From NCBI GenBank assembly GCA_003439945.1, contig QVRM01006011.1:142001-206000 (forward strand): 64,000 bases of DNA, read 5' to 3'. Made by a program: the position numbers and the translations under genes. The notes under the pieces are model-generated. The model saw only the letters and a list, made by a program, of their open reading frames with translations, was not told the DNA's origin and did no database searches. This DNA is from Dermanyssus gallinae (lineage: Eukaryota; Arthropoda; Arachnida; Mesostigmata; Dermanyssidae). Of the stretch, positions 1 to 12,239 are shown piece after piece (the stretch's first letter is position 1; every line of letters begins with the position of its first letter).

Positions 1-104
1 TAGACGCATCACATCGGCGCCCGGTTGCTTACAGGGAGAGATTTAGACGCACCTTGTAGGTTTTTCAGCCTCTGTGACAGCCGATACTTTACCGGCTGAG
101 GAGT

Positions 105-785
105 AGTCTTGTTGAATCATAATACCTAGACGACCTCATGTTGACCGACTCTGACTCGGTCGTGGTGGCTACGGATCTACAAACCATACGGGAATCAGCT
201 GCTTCAACAGGACTGAAGATGAACCAATCCAATAAATGCAAAAAGTTTTACCAAGCGATGGTGAACGATGAGATACAAAACGCTACCGCGACCTTTGCCG
301 GCAGGCTCTCAAATGCTGAGTTTTGTTGCGCGGACAGTCTGGATCATTTCGGCGCCGCTTTGGCGTCTCGGGCGAACGCTTGCCTTCCCCTGGTTAGAAC
401 CCAGTCGGCTTTTTTCCTGCTACGCCAGTCGCTTGCTGTGCAAAAGGTCACGGAGTTCTTGAAACCAAGTCTAGCCTTTAGGATGCCCGCAATCCTCCAA
501 CAGCCCCTTTGCTGTGATGTGCAGAGGTGTGTTTGAACACTTTCCTCAATACGTTTGTGCGCTCCGTTCCGTTTCCTTGCTGCAATGCACTCGATCCGTT
601 TTGCCCACGCATTAAGACCGGAGGGCGGATTCTGGCTGAACATCCGCCTGGATAACAATCTTGGTACCGTACTCTTAAACCCGGAGTTCATGACCGTATG
701 CAGCGTCGGCCTGGACCTTGATGGTGTTATTGCTCCTATTCTTGTGCCACAAACATGGCTGACGCGATGGGTCACCGTAAGGTGA
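105..785 (+). pseudogene. Degraded non-LTR reverse transcriptase fragment (palm YxDD to thumb)
   Basis: The + frame from 123 reads YLDDLMLTDSDS and then GLKMNQSNKCK, the spacing seen after the catalytic YxDD box of non-LTR reverse transcriptases. Further on, TQSAFFLLRQSLAVQKVTEFL resembles the thumb segment 'PQ.A..LLR.....K..YLL' of such proteins, and after a stop HALRPEGGFW resembles the downstream 'GGLG' region. A TAA precedes YLDD and a TGA follows at 534, so this is a dead fragment cut by the window edge or by decay. RT identity is inferred from motif order; the clade is not determined. Confidence 0.45.
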
Positions 786-885
786 GCTGCAAGAAGGCGG
801 CACCCATGAAGCAGGCGTTCCACAAAGCCAAACTTGTTAGAGCCTAGAGACCGGCGGGTTTTGCCGTGCGCGTCGAGTCGGCACA

Positions 886-1326
886 TCTGTGTGAGGAAGA
901 AAACATTATACCATTCGGTATAAACCTGACCCTTGTGCCATGGAGAAATTGCTAATCTGAGACGTGTCTATTCGGAACTCTTATGCGGCGAGCTATACGA
1001 TGATAGCATGCACGGTAGGCGGCGTTCCACTCAAAGCGAAAAGGGACAAACTCGTAACTCGGAAGTCTTAGAGAACGAGCTCACCATCTGCCCGTTCATT
1101 AGGGAGCCATAGGGTGTATGGGGACGGAAAGCCAGAGCCATAACGCGGACAAATCGGCCAGATTGTCAAGAATTCGAACGGGGACAAATGGTCGACAGCG
1201 TTCCTTAGGCAGCGTATCGCCTTAGGTCGCGAGAATGATTCTTGACACGCTCCCGAGGGGGAGAGGTTGATGTATAGATAAAACGTTTTACCCGTACATT
1301 TACCGGCTGACTTTGATAGCAGCAAG
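886..1326. other. Unassigned intergenic stretch
   Basis: No conserved coding frame, RNA gene or repeat family recognised. Base composition is mixed and the longest minus-strand frame (1068-1427) runs into the ATT repeat. Confidence 0.5.
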
Positions 1327-1371
1327 ATAAATAAGAATTTTATTATTATTAATATTATTATTATTATTATA
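1327..1371. repeat. (ATT)n microsatellite
   Basis: Imperfect ATT/AAT run. It is followed at about 1415-1460 by a copy of the CTCACAATTGTA repeat that also carries AAT tracts at 7150-7340. Confidence 0.85.
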
Positions 1372-1404
1372 GATTGGCAGGAAGCGAATAGAGTATAATG
1401 AACC

Positions 1405-1470
1405 TGACTCAAACATTCATACCTCACAATTGTAATAACTAAACAATAATATTATCATTATTATTCATAT
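1405..1470 (+). repeat. Dispersed repeat C, single copy with AAT tail
   Basis: Contains CATACCTCACAATTGTAATA followed by an AATAATATT-type run. It matches the two tandem copies near 7150 and 7260 (TTCAGACCTCACAATTGTAT), so this is a dispersed repeat whose 3' end is an AAT-rich tail. Confidence 0.55.
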
Positions 1471-1732
1471 TTGTGTTATCAGCAAACAGTTGTGAGGCTG
1501 GAACGTGTCGCCTCGATCCTAGCAAGTGTTATTTATCTGCTCATCCCATGGATTAGAGAAGCGGCACACCGCAAGAGCCTGAAGCTGCCTAAGATATTTT
1601 CCCTTGCGCTAATTCCCCGTCGTTGCTTTCGTTCTTCCTGAATTCCTGAATAAATATTGCTTTCCCACTGCTGATGGTCCTGGTTTTTCCATAGCTACTT
1701 GCACAAAGTGGAGACTGTTTTCGAAAGCTGCA

Positions 1733-1733
<1 letters not shown>

Positions 1734-1820
<87 letters not shown>
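1734..1820. repeat. (ATT)29 microsatellite
   Basis: A perfect ATT array of about 87 bp, among the longest trinucleotide runs in the window. Confidence 0.95.
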
Positions 1821-1859
1821 AAACGTGCATTGTGTTTTATTCGATACAAATCCGGCTAT

Positions 1860-3370
1860 AGGTTAAGCACGTAGCTAGGGAGAGTCAGTTCGTCAGGCTG
1901 ATGATAGCAGCGCGAGTAGTAATTTTGCTGGTTGTTGTTACTGGTCATAGCGGTCGGCATCGCGTCTTCAGGCGTGCGAAAAACGAAAAATGGCACGAGA
2001 CGGCGTTCGCTCACTGTCAGCTGACCGGCGCAGCACACAAAAATAAAAATGTCGTCAGAGCAGTGTCATGTGAGAACACAGTGGAGTGAATAGATCTCTC
2101 TTTCGCTCTCTCTCTATCTATCTATATATATATATACACATACATGCATACACATACCTATGCATGTTTTCAACTAGACATTTCTAACCGATCCAATAAA
2201 CCGAAAATTTGATTGGCCACACAACAACGCCATAGTTTCAGCTTTATCTTCAGATGAAACATTGTGGCAGTGTTTTTTTTTTATTGAATAAGGACTCAAC
2301 TTCCCTATCCGAATAAGAGACGTTATAATATAGGTGTATAGACAGTGAAAGCTCTAAAAGTAGGTACATGCACAATCTCTCTGGGTTTTCAATAGATTTG
2401 AGTTCTACGGAATATGCAGTGAGACAGCGGCAGAGATAGTAAAGTGAAGGGAGTAATCATTTCGACTTTCATTGGGAGGGGGCGAGATGTTATACAATGT
2501 TTTGTCTGTTGAGGTCGTCAGCTGGGACCTCAGGACTACAATTATTCATGTAAAGCCCGGACTGGCGCCAAAGTCGGGCACCTGGAGATGACGGCAGCAA
2601 TCCAGTGAGATGCAAGCTGCCTTGCTTTATCTTATCCGACGGAAAGCTTACTGCCCAGTGGGTTCTGCACTGGCTGAGTAGAGGGAGGTCTTTGCCCTGC
2701 CCGTCGACAGTCTCGTCAAGCATGTGATAAAAGGCAGTGTCTCTCTGTTAGCCTGCTTTAAGCAGCAACTCATATGCATTTATTACCATTAACGCTTGTC
2801 GTCCTCCCTGGCCTGACTAAGATCATGTTGCCTTCGTTTATGCAGGTTATACTGCCCAGGCGAATAAATGGACGGCATCCTGCAGCACTAAATATATACA
2901 ACAAAAAAAAAGAGATCAGCTAATCCTTCGTGATATGTGCAACGTATACATAATGTATTATACGGAAAATAAATCGCCCTAAAAAAGATAGAGTACGTGC
3001 CTGTACTTCCAATTTATACAAGGTAAATGCTGGAAAAAAAATACAACGTATTGGCTTCATTCTAACTTCAAGCGCCATCTATCTGCGCATGGCAAAAAGA
3101 GGTGGTTGGCAAAATGCGTCATGGGGTGCCATCATATTGTGTCACCACCTACCAACACAGCCTAGGTGGTAAACATCGTTACGTGAGTACGACCACCATC
3201 GGTCACTGCCCAACTCGGCAGTTCTATTGACACAATGCCAGCAGAGACACATTGTCGTCTCGGTGGCCGCCGACCAGGACAACGTTTGGCGGCGGTGGGT
3301 TTTTTTCTGGCAACGGTGTTTGACAACCCAGTGGCCAGGGACGTTGGTGAACTTTTCCTCGTTGGTTTTT
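1860..3370. other. Unassigned intergenic stretch
   Basis: Holds a short (TA)n at 2115-2137 and ordinary mixed sequence. Small ORFs on both strands show no recognisable motif. Confidence 0.5.
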
Positions 3371-3374
3371 TGCT

Positions 3375-3455
3375 TTGTTCTCTCTCTCCCTCTCCCTCCC
3401 TATCCCTCTCCCCCCTCTCTCTATCTCTCTCTCTCTCTGTCTATTTTTCTTGTTT
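3375..3455. repeat. CT-rich low-complexity tract
   Basis: Polypyrimidine run of TCTC and CCCT units ending in TTTTTCTTG. It accounts for the Ser/Leu/Pro-rich apparent ORFs here. Confidence 0.9.
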
Positions 3456-3936
3456 GCCCTCGAATCTTCCCACCCGTCTTCCATAGACCGACAGACAGGA
3501 TCTGACTGTCACAGTTCACAATGTGGCAAGGCTGCCGAAACGGCATCGGCATACCGTGCGCGCTTGTGTCTGGGTGTGCGCGGCCCCGTAATTGTTGATG
3601 CCGTCTTTATGTTGGCGGTGACGACCGCCGAGGCATTGCCGGTAGTAAACGGGCTGGATTTGATTTGTCGATCGACAATGTCGATCAGGTTCAGCCTTGT
3701 CGCATGCGGCCGATCTCGACCAAGATCAGAGCCAACGATCCACTTGTTACTGCTGCCTCTTCCTCTTATTCGGCAGCGGCCGCCACCGCAGATATTTCAG
3801 GTCTTCCGATGTGTTTGTGTCACGATGTCGCTCGCCGAAACAACAACAACAGGCACCGAAGCGATGTCCCGAAACTAGAAAAGTACGAGCTCATTTGCTA
3901 ATTATTGTGGCCTTGGTGAGCTTTGCATAGTGCGCG

Positions 3937-3987
3937 TATATATATATATATATATATATATATCGTCGGCCGTCAACCCATATGTAC

Positions 3988-4052
<65 letters not shown>
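3937..4052. repeat. Two (TA)n microsatellites
   Basis: (TA)n at 3937-3963 and 3990-4052, separated by about 26 bp of unique sequence. The 44-bp palindrome lies about 50 bp downstream. Confidence 0.95.
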
Positions 4053-4054
<2 letters not shown>

Positions 4055-4102
4055 TGTGTTTGTGCGTGTGTACTCAGCTGACAAAGTAAGACTAGATTAA
4101 AC

Positions 4103-4146
4103 TAGCATTGTTGTAACAACAACATGTTGTTGTTACAACAATGCTA
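4103..4146. repeat. Perfect 44-bp palindrome without spacer
   Basis: The left half begins TAGCATTGTTGTAACAACAA and the right half is its exact reverse complement, centred between 4124 and 4125. The halves contain AAC and GTT repeats. The base pair at 4102/4147 no longer matches, which fixes the limits. Confidence 0.95.
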
Positions 4147-4763
4147 CGGTTATCATATGGTCATGAGGAGTAAATGATGAGTTTGAGTTGTCAACTAACA
4201 ACTGATTTACAATTGTGACCGGGAACGCAATGAAATAATGTTGCTGACAGTTTTTTGGCTTTTATTATTTTTTGTGCCAGCCACAAGAGAACGCATAAAG
4301 CAAACACACGTTAAACTTGTAACGCTGCCGCCTCGTATTTTCGTTGGCATGTTGTTGCAATTTCTTACAGATCGATCGGGCGTGGCTAGACGAGCGCCTG
4401 GTGTCAATGACATTTTTCAGCTAGCCCAACTTGAACTGGTAAAAGTTTGCTCAAGTCATTATCGCCGTACGTCAGATTTCTTATATTCTCTTGGTTTGAC
4501 TCGAGTAAAAACTGTAGACGTTCTGTTCCCGCGCATGTTTTCTTGCCCTTTCATTAAAAATAAATGTTTATATCATCAATCAGCAACGCGGGCAACAGTC
4601 TGGTAAAGAGTACTCTCTTAAGCTGCGTTCCTTCTGATCTCTGTAAAGTATTATCACTCTATACACGATGTAAATACCCGGATTTATCTCTTTTATCATC
4701 TATTAATTGCTCAACAAAATTCGACTGTCAATAAGGAATTTCCATTTTCTTAAGCTCTAATAA

Positions 4764-6025
4764 TTATGTTTCCCTCCGAGCATTTGGCAGTGTCAAGACT
4801 AATTTCTCGAGATAATCCTGATTATCTAGTGGCCCCAGTACCCTAATCCCATTTGTGTCCATATGAGTTGTGTCCCCGTAGGTAAGTAATGGTTCCACCT
4901 TAAATATGAGCAATGTCACTGCCGCATTCAAAGATATTATCTGCAAACTCCCTATCGCCGCTGCAGTAGTCCTCGTCGCTCATCTCACCCTGCTCCGTAC
5001 ATTAGGTCGAACGCAAGGTCCCATCGTCGCAGTGATGCTTCGCAGATATGTAAACTTACTTAGAAATTTAATGTTCGTTCCCGTATCATTATTTCCGCAT
5101 AAACCGCCTGTTCAGAACTTTCCCGCCAGCTCTCAGTGCAATATTAAGCCCAGTTCATTTATAAATGCCTGTCTAGCCCTGATTTTCTACAAAATAACAG
5201 TATTATCTGCGTACATCAAAACGTTCGTACCTTTCTTTCTACTAGCCCTTAAATAACCATACACACAGATCTCTAAGCTGAACCGACCTAATAGGGAACT
5301 AAGCCCGTCACCTTGGGTTACCTTGTTGTCCTTGTTTGTTTTACGATTTCTGATATTCCAACCCCGGTATCTACAAAAAGTGTGTTATTCATAAAATGGT
5401 TACTAATAGATACTTATAGTAATTCTGGCACACCTTCCCTAGCTAGCTTCTCCACAACATTGTCCCTATGAGCTATACCAAGCGTCTTTTTAATACGCAA
5501 ACCGCATAAAAATTATTTTGAGGCTTGGGCTGTTTTAACCAAATATCTTCCAGCCGAATCCTCTTCTAAATCCATCCCGAAACACTTAGAGGTTCCTAGC
5601 TCGTTTGCTATTACTGCCGAAAATAACACATAAACATTGCCCTTTTTTGTTAAGCCTCTCTATACATTTGGCCTTGTTTCAATTTATTTTACCCTTGGGA
5701 ATTAGTACCAATGTTTCCTCGCTGCAAACACTTAGAGTAGTCCAAGATCCTGTTGATTCCTGTTTGGCGCTTCTATGATCAACGATTTCGATTGAAATAT
5801 TCCGTGTTGCCTACCCATTAGCCTTGTCTGTTTTTGGTTTAAAGGGACCTTATAACTAAGTCTTTCCTGTGGATAGTGTACTCTCTGACAGAATCTCCTC
5901 AAAGTGAACGACAACCTTACATAAATGTGCGTTTCTCTACCTGAGCTACTAATTGACATTCTCTCGTTTTTAAACCAAGGTTTTGCTTTCCTCTCGCTTC
6001 TAGCCATCGTTAAGGTAGTGAACAA
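4764..6025 (-). pseudogene. Degraded non-LTR retrotransposon ORF2 (CR1/L2/RTE-like grade)
   Basis: Minus-strand frames, in order from 6025 downwards, give: a linker typical of the endonuclease-RT boundary (KPWFKNERM at about 5970), IAHRDNVVEKLAREGVPELL at about 5450, VTQGDGLSSLL (RT motif QGDxLSxLL) near 5300, LMYADNTVIL (YADD box with Asn in the last position) near 5215, and LLTYGDTTHMDTNGI near 4865, which resembles the 'LLYGAETW' end of RT. Several stops and frame changes interrupt it. Motif identity is seen directly; the clade is inferred from the QGD and YAD(D) style and is not secure. Confidence 0.65.
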
Positions 6026-6125
6026 GTTTACTTTAGTAGGGCTTAGTAAAACTTCAGTATCTAGTTTTAACCCACTTGCGGCTATTGCCGGTCAACGACT
6101 GTGTGTGATAATTAAGGGTAATTAA

Positions 6126-7140
6126 GGCTGCAGCGATTCTGGACTGCAAGCCGTATTCATGAGCAATGTAGTTAGTGCCTTTCATTATGGTGTTCAAGTT
6201 CAAACGTGTATTAGGATAAAACTCGTGTTTTCATAAGTTCTCCCGAACTTTAAATATATTAGACATATATTTAAAATTTGTTTTTCTTTAAGGCTGTTTT
6301 TGTCTCCTGAGTAGTGCCGTGGGTACTATCTTAAGCAAAATTCAGCTGTCGGACAGACTCGAAATTATCTAATAACATTCTGAATCCACGTGCTTTACCG
6401 TTTCTGGTGTCAATGCAACATGTAACATGTTGAGTAAGAATATCGGGTCTTAATTTTTCCCCCAGTGTCTAATGACTAGCATTTATGTCCCGACTCGAGC
6501 CAATCATGAACTACCGCGAACATTGTAACAGCTGCGATGATTGCTACTATTGTGGATATTTAGATCAAGGACAAACGCGGCAATGACAAAAAAGTAAAAA
6601 ACCTAAAAGAATAAATGTATAAGGCTTTGTAAAGGCAACAAGACAAAAACCTAGAACATTACATTGCTAGAGAAGGCAATGGACCTGGGTTTCATTCGCT
6701 GCATAGAATTCTACATGATCTACATGATACTAGTCGTGTCTCAATACTTAACGCAGGACGAAAAACAGCATTGTGTACTCTGTCAACGGTTTGTAAAACT
6801 CTTGTCCTATTGTCAATCAGATCCGAGACGAAAACGAAGTGCGGCAGTCCGGGAACGGGAACGTAGTGGCCATTTGAATCACCAAAAGTGAGGTTTTAAT
6901 AACGATCGAAATTAATAAAAGTCGTGGTTGGGCCAGTGACTGCTGATTGGTATGTAACTAAGTGGGCAAAAACGTGTTTTCTGTGATTACGTAGTGGGGC
7001 TCTAAAGAGTCTCCGCCGGCGGTTATTCTACCACAACAACCAGCTTCCTGACCCTGAGCGATGTCTGGGTGCAACACGCTCTGCAATACTTGAGGAGAAC
7101 CTTAATGCTGCCAGCAACTGAAAAATAATAAAATATATAT
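6126..7140. other. Unassigned intergenic stretch
   Basis: AT-rich with no recognisable coding motif. The 75-codon frame at 6664-6891 has no family signature. Confidence 0.5.
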
Positions 7141-7149
7141 AAATAATAA

Positions 7150-7340
7150 TTCCGAGATATTTAACTATATATTAATACATGTTCAGACCTCACAATTGTA
7201 TTATAAGCAATAAACAATATTAATAATAATAATAATAATAATAAGAGAGGAAGAGACTGCTACCGAGATATTTACTTATATAGTAATACATGTTCAGATC
7301 TCACAATTGTATGATCAGCAATAATAATAATAATAATAAG
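7150..7340 (+). repeat. Dispersed repeat C, two tandem copies with (AAT)n tails
   Basis: Two units at about 7152-7240 and 7263-7338 share CCGAGATATTTA, then TAATACATGTTCAGA and CTCACAATTGTAT, and each ends in (AAT)n. A third related copy lies at 1405-1470. Confidence 0.75.
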
Positions 7341-7735
7341 TGTTGAGCAATACTTTTCTATTTGGCCGTTTAGCTGGGACAAGTAATGGATTTTTGTGGT
7401 TGTGAAAACCGAGCATCAGGCGAGAGCAGAATCTTTCTCGTTAGCTAACCCCTTAGGTGAAACCACGCGGTCATATTTAACTATTCTAATCTTTTAGTTT
7501 GTTCCACAGTGAGATAACAGTTTGGAATTGGGGTAGCTCTATGGAATGTAGATGTGCTTTACTAAATTGTTTTCGGCAATCGTAGCAATTTTTACTCGGG
7601 TAAGTTCTGTGCTTCACTGTGTAGAGGTTATGCTGCCGTTTAATTGCAAACAAGAACATAACATAACATAACATCACTTTTATTTCACATAAAAGGATTG
7701 GTATCAATATACATACTTCTGTAAGACAATCGTAA

Positions 7736-8116
7736 TTAATCACCAAATAGGCGAGCTCTATTTGGATTATCATGGGCCCATTTGGCCATACGCCAAGCAA
7801 ACAGTCCGTTCACGAATTCACCGCGGGCCACGGCTTTTGAGGTGATTGATCGTTGACTCCTTAGGTTATTGGAGCGTACATCAAAAAAGTGTCCTAACAA
7901 GTCACATTTTCGTAATTGATGTAGAACAGATAAGTTGCACTGCATAAAAAGTGTGTCGATACTTGGAACAACGTCATCTAACACGCTGTGGGGGCACCTG
8001 ATTCGCAGGCGTCTTAAGAAGCTAGTTATGCTTGTTGATCTTAAAGGAGCTCCTTCCTTTGGTGGACTTTGATTCCGCCTCGCGCTGCTTATGATTATTT
8101 TGTTTACTTTTTGCAA
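7736..8116 (-). other. Unassigned 126-codon open frame
   Basis: Open reading frame with no family I recognise; residues include RIRCPHSVLDD and RSITSKAVARGEFVNGLF. The open frame begins at TTG, and the first true ATG comes late (LFMQC), so if real it is an exon rather than a whole gene. A minus-strand AATAAA about 55 bp downstream (near 7680) would suit a terminal exon. No splice signal was settled. Confidence 0.2.
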
Positions 8117-8307
8117 TAAGACTAGTCTAAATATCTACTCAATTCATAATATATCTAATGAAAATCGCATATAGGGTTGACAATTTAAGGTTATTTTAAT
8201 TAAATTTATCGGCATTTATCAGCGTTGCATTTGTACCTAATGTAGGCAAGTTGGGTAAAAATAGTCGCTTTTCTTTTCAAGGTTAGATAGCAGACATCTG
8301 CTCATAA

Positions 8308-8345
8308 AGCTCTCATTTATTAAACGTATATGAATCCTTACTTTC

Positions 8346-8402
<57 letters not shown>

Positions 8403-8490
8403 CTCTCATTTATTAAACGTATATGAATCCTTACTTTCTCTGTATATATATATATATATATATATATACATACATATATATAAAAATATT
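8308..8490. repeat. 93-bp tandem duplication containing (TA)n
   Basis: The block AGCTCTCATTTATTAAACGT plus the following 24 bp and a (TA)n tract occurs at 8308 and again at 8401, identical in the non-TA part. Confidence 0.9.
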
Positions 8491-8752
8491 TAAGCATGTC
8501 ACGTAATGTGCTAGGAAGGCCCAGATTGCCACTCTGAGAGAAAAGCCACAGCGATGTTAATGCGCACCGCTCTTTAACTGAAAAATTATACCTACTGCCC
8601 AATGTGATAGCGTGGCCCGCGGTCGAGATCGTACCGGACGCGTGCTCAAGTTGAGTCAGCAACGACCGACTGACAAAGATTGTCACTGTCCAACTCGGCC
8701 ACCTGCAGCGGTTTTAAAACGTGATATGGAAGTACATGCTCGAATCAGGCTG

Positions 8753-8753
8753 G

Positions 8754-8820
<67 letters not shown>
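8753..8820. repeat. (TA)n microsatellite
   Basis: About 33 TA units with one phase slip near 8810. Confidence 0.95.
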
Positions 8821-8821
<1 letters not shown>

Positions 8822-9045
8822 GGGACCGTTTTCTCCGGACAGCAAGTTTATTTAAATTTAGTAATTACTCATTGAGCTTGAAATGTCCACAATTACACAA
8901 ATTCAAACAGTTGTAACCATTTAGAGCATTTGCAGAAGAAAGGCTAGATATACCTTTTTATAGCTACTCCACTCGTCGTAAACAATTAAGACCACGCTTT
9001 ATTCTTCCTTAGAGGCAGGGTATTAAGTCCCTGTTTCTAGTGGCA

Positions 9046-9048
<3 letters not shown>

Positions 9049-9084
<36 letters not shown>
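9049..9084. repeat. (TA)n microsatellite
   Basis: About 18 TA units. Confidence 0.95.
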
Positions 9085-9087
<3 letters not shown>

Positions 9088-9280
9088 GAATTGTCTGTGC
9101 CGGGTTGTTATGTTAGCATCACCTGACACACCAGTGCGCGTGCAACAGAAACTATATTGCACGCACAGTTCTATGAGAGGTGGCGGCATGTGTGCACAAT
9201 GTGGCCGGCACACACATTATCCGTTGCTGGGCCTGTCGCTGAACCGGAGCGAGCGAGGGAGGGATACTTTCACTGACCTC

Positions 9281-9308
9281 TCCGTCCGTATGACTTCATA
9301 CGGACGGA
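9281..9308. repeat. 28-bp near-perfect hairpin
   Basis: Arms TCCGTCCGTATGA and TCATACGGACGGA are separated by CT. GAGCGAGGGAGGGA-type direct repeats occur just upstream and about 50 bp downstream. Confidence 0.85.
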
Positions 9309-9660
9309 TTTTTCGTAGTCTGTTATCGTGATGAGTGTTTTTTGTTTGTCCGAGCGAGGGGGAGGGATGCGAGGGAGACAGGATGTAGCAACGAAGATGA
9401 CGAACAACTGTTGGAGAACCCGTTCATACCGTGGTTGTCGCCGCCGCTGCTGCTGCTGCTGCAGCTGCAGCTTCAACTTCAGAATTAGCCGCGCACCAGC
9501 TACAGTTCTGGAAGTCGGTATTACTCGACGCTCAGTTACTCGACGACTCTCTTACTCACTACTACTACTACTGCTGCTGCTCAGCTCCTTCATCACATCA
9601 AGCCATACGCCGCTTGCATGCCGGCCTGCCGGACAACCTCCTAGCTTGCTGGTCTACTCG

Positions 9661-9661
9661 G

Positions 9662-9741
<80 letters not shown>
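9661..9741. repeat. (AAT)27 microsatellite
   Basis: Uninterrupted AAT array of about 81 bp. Confidence 0.95.
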
Positions 9742-9744
<3 letters not shown>

Positions 9745-10410
9745 CAGCATTTTCTGGCAAAATATATGTGTGTCGAGGTAAGCGCGGTTTTAGTAAGCAG
9801 CAGCAATAACAACAACAATAACAACAACAGCAACAACAACATTAACAACAGCAGCAGCAATGCCGCAACAGTAGTAGTTGCAGAAACAAAAGCAGCAGTA
9901 CTGGAACAGTTGCCTAAACGAGCCGACGTTACATGATGGTCGCGACGAGACGACATTCTTCGGCAATGAATAACAACGGACATTCTTTTTCGTCTTCATC
10001 TTCATCATCATCTTCTTGTTCGTCGTCGCCTGGCTTCTTCAGTATCTGTCCCGGCTGTGCTACTACGGGCTGTCGTGGTCATAGAGCGAACGTGGATCTG
10101 GTAGTGGCGGTGGTGGTAGTGGCTGTTGTTTTGGTGGCGTTGGTTGGAACTATCGCAATCTTCTACAAGCTGCGAGTGTTTGCTCCCGCTGAACCAAACA
10201 TCGTGCCGCTATCGTGTTGAAAAACGGCGTCGAGTCGGTATCTTCGCGAAAAGTGCCGGCCACTTTTGGCGCTTTTCACCTACCCATCAGCAGTACCATC
10301 CACAGCAGCAGCAGCAGCAGCGTGAGGGATAGTAACTACAAAAGCAGCACCCTGGACCCTTGTCCCGCGTTTGGCCGCTTTACCTTCTATCAGCGTGAAA
10401 AGCAAGAATA

Positions 10411-10543
10411 ACGGCAACAACAACAACAACAACAACCAGAACAACAGCAATAATGACGACAACAAGGACAACAACAATTGTAACAATCACAACACAGACA
10501 ACAACAACAACAACAACATTAATAACAACTACAACAACAGCAG

Positions 10544-10577
<34 letters not shown>

Positions 10578-10624
10578 AACAACAACAGCAACAATAGCAG
10601 CAACAACAACAGCAACAACAACAA
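10411..10624. repeat. Interrupted (CAA)n/(CAG)n array
   Basis: About 210 bp of CAA, CAG, TAA and GAC triplets in one phase. The many different single-base interruptions suggest age. Confidence 0.9.
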
Positions 10625-12239
10625 CTGTCCACCGTGGCTGGCACGTTGCGCTGCTGTCGCAGCTATGCAGAATTACCGAGACGAAGAAAGATGTTGTCTG
10701 GCGGGGCGGGTTCTGAGTCAGAACGCCTGTCGGTCGCATGACCAGGAGGGCCGACCGTCGTTCCAGACCTTGGAGAGGAGGGTGTCTTGGTGTTGTTGTT
10801 ATAATTGTTGTTGTTGTTGTTGTTGTTTCGGCTGTTGTTGTTGCGGCTGTTGTTGTTGCTGTTGTTGCTGGTACTACCGAAGTCGATTCCGCGGACACGT
10901 CTCGTGCGTCGAAGGTGGCCGCGATGCCGAAATAGCTTCGTAGCAGTGCCAGTCATCACAGCGGCAATAACCGTGAAAACCTATCTTGGCCGACTACTGT
11001 TACTGTTGTTGTAGTTGTGTTGTTGTTGTTGTGTTGTTGTTGTTGTTGTTGTTACTGTTGTTGTTGTTGTTACTGTTGTTGTTGCTACTGTTGCTCACGT
11101 TGCTCTCACTATGTAGCTACTAGCGGACTACTGGCACCGTCTGTGTGCATTTGTGTGCGTGTGTGTGTGTGTGATATTTCGCAAAGTAGGCTATGAGGTA
11201 ATTTTCTACTGCCGAGAAGAAGAAGATATCCCTATATCTTCTTCATCAACTTCGGTACCAGCGTCGGCATCACCACCACCATCATCATCATCATTATCAC
11301 CACCACCACCACCACCACCAACGTCGTCATCATCATCATCAGCAACAGCAGCAGCAGCAGAGCAGCATTCTTTTTTATTTCGGCCGTCGTCATACGCACA
11401 ACGCCACGCTGAAATGTGTGACCCCACCATTTTGTAGTCGACAGATGTTGCTACTACGCCGCTCTTATAAACACATAGGCACAAACACACACACACACAG
11501 ACACATACAAACATATACCCAAGCACGCACAGGTACACAAAGTAAACCCAGGATACGCAATCGGACACACAGACGACACAAGCACCACCAACAACAGCAG
11601 CAGCAGAACACAGCACTTTGTTGCTGGTTGCTTACCACTGACGACGGACGACGCCAAAGAACAAGGTGGGTTGTTTTTGAGATCTGTTGTTGGTGTTGCC
11701 CATATTGTTGCTGTTGTCCTTGTCGTTGTTGTGGTTTTTTTTAGTGCTGCTGTCAGACGCTGTTAGTATTTTTGTTGTTGTTGTTGCTGCTGATTCATTG
11801 TTACTCGTATTAAAAGTAATACAAATAATGCCAATTGTTGTTGTTGTTTTGATTGAATTGAAAAATATACGTAATTTGTATCTAAATCAAGTTTTTTTTG
11901 GGACTAGGTGGAAAACGCGGTTCGCACAGACGCCATGGCAGGAAAGCTCAGCTGCAAATGTGGGCCGGTACTATGGGGCTCCAACCCACTTAAAACAAGT
12001 CATGTTCCCATCCTAACGTCCAAATGAGACTGTGCAGGCAATACTTTAAACAACTGAGGGTACGAATAGTAGCGTCCGTATCTTAGCTGTCCGGAAGTGC
12101 CTTAAGAGACCTTGTCAAGTAAAAACGATTTTTCTCTTCTTTAGTGTGCATAATGCTTTCGATTGTAGGAGCTATAAGATTCTAGTCATCAATTGAATTC
12201 ATAAGAAGGTGTATCAGTATATTTTTAAGGCTGTCGTCA

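Larger units (their letters stand above)
9430..11900. repeat. Cluster of trinucleotide microsatellites with CpG-bearing spacers
   Basis: Contains (GCT)n near 9448, (AAT)27 at 9661-9741, CAA/CAG runs at 9803-9860, a 210-bp CAA/CAG array at 10411-10624, GTT arrays at 10790-10870 and 11003-11095, (GT)n at 11156-11173, CAT/CAC runs at 11260-11360 and CA-rich repeats near 11480. Apparent Asn-, Leu- or Val-rich proteins here are translations of these repeats. The CpG-bearing spacers could be the 5' UTR or promoter of a gene lying elsewhere; no exon was recognised. Confidence 0.8.

Noticed and set aside
8237..8686. 149-codon minus-strand ORF
   Set aside because: It runs through a duplicated block and two (TA)n tracts; the repeated peptide comes from the tandem duplication.
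9328..9936. ORF encoding a poly-Asn protein
   Set aside because: It is a translation of the (AAT)27 and CAA arrays; no domain, and equally long frames exist on the other strand.
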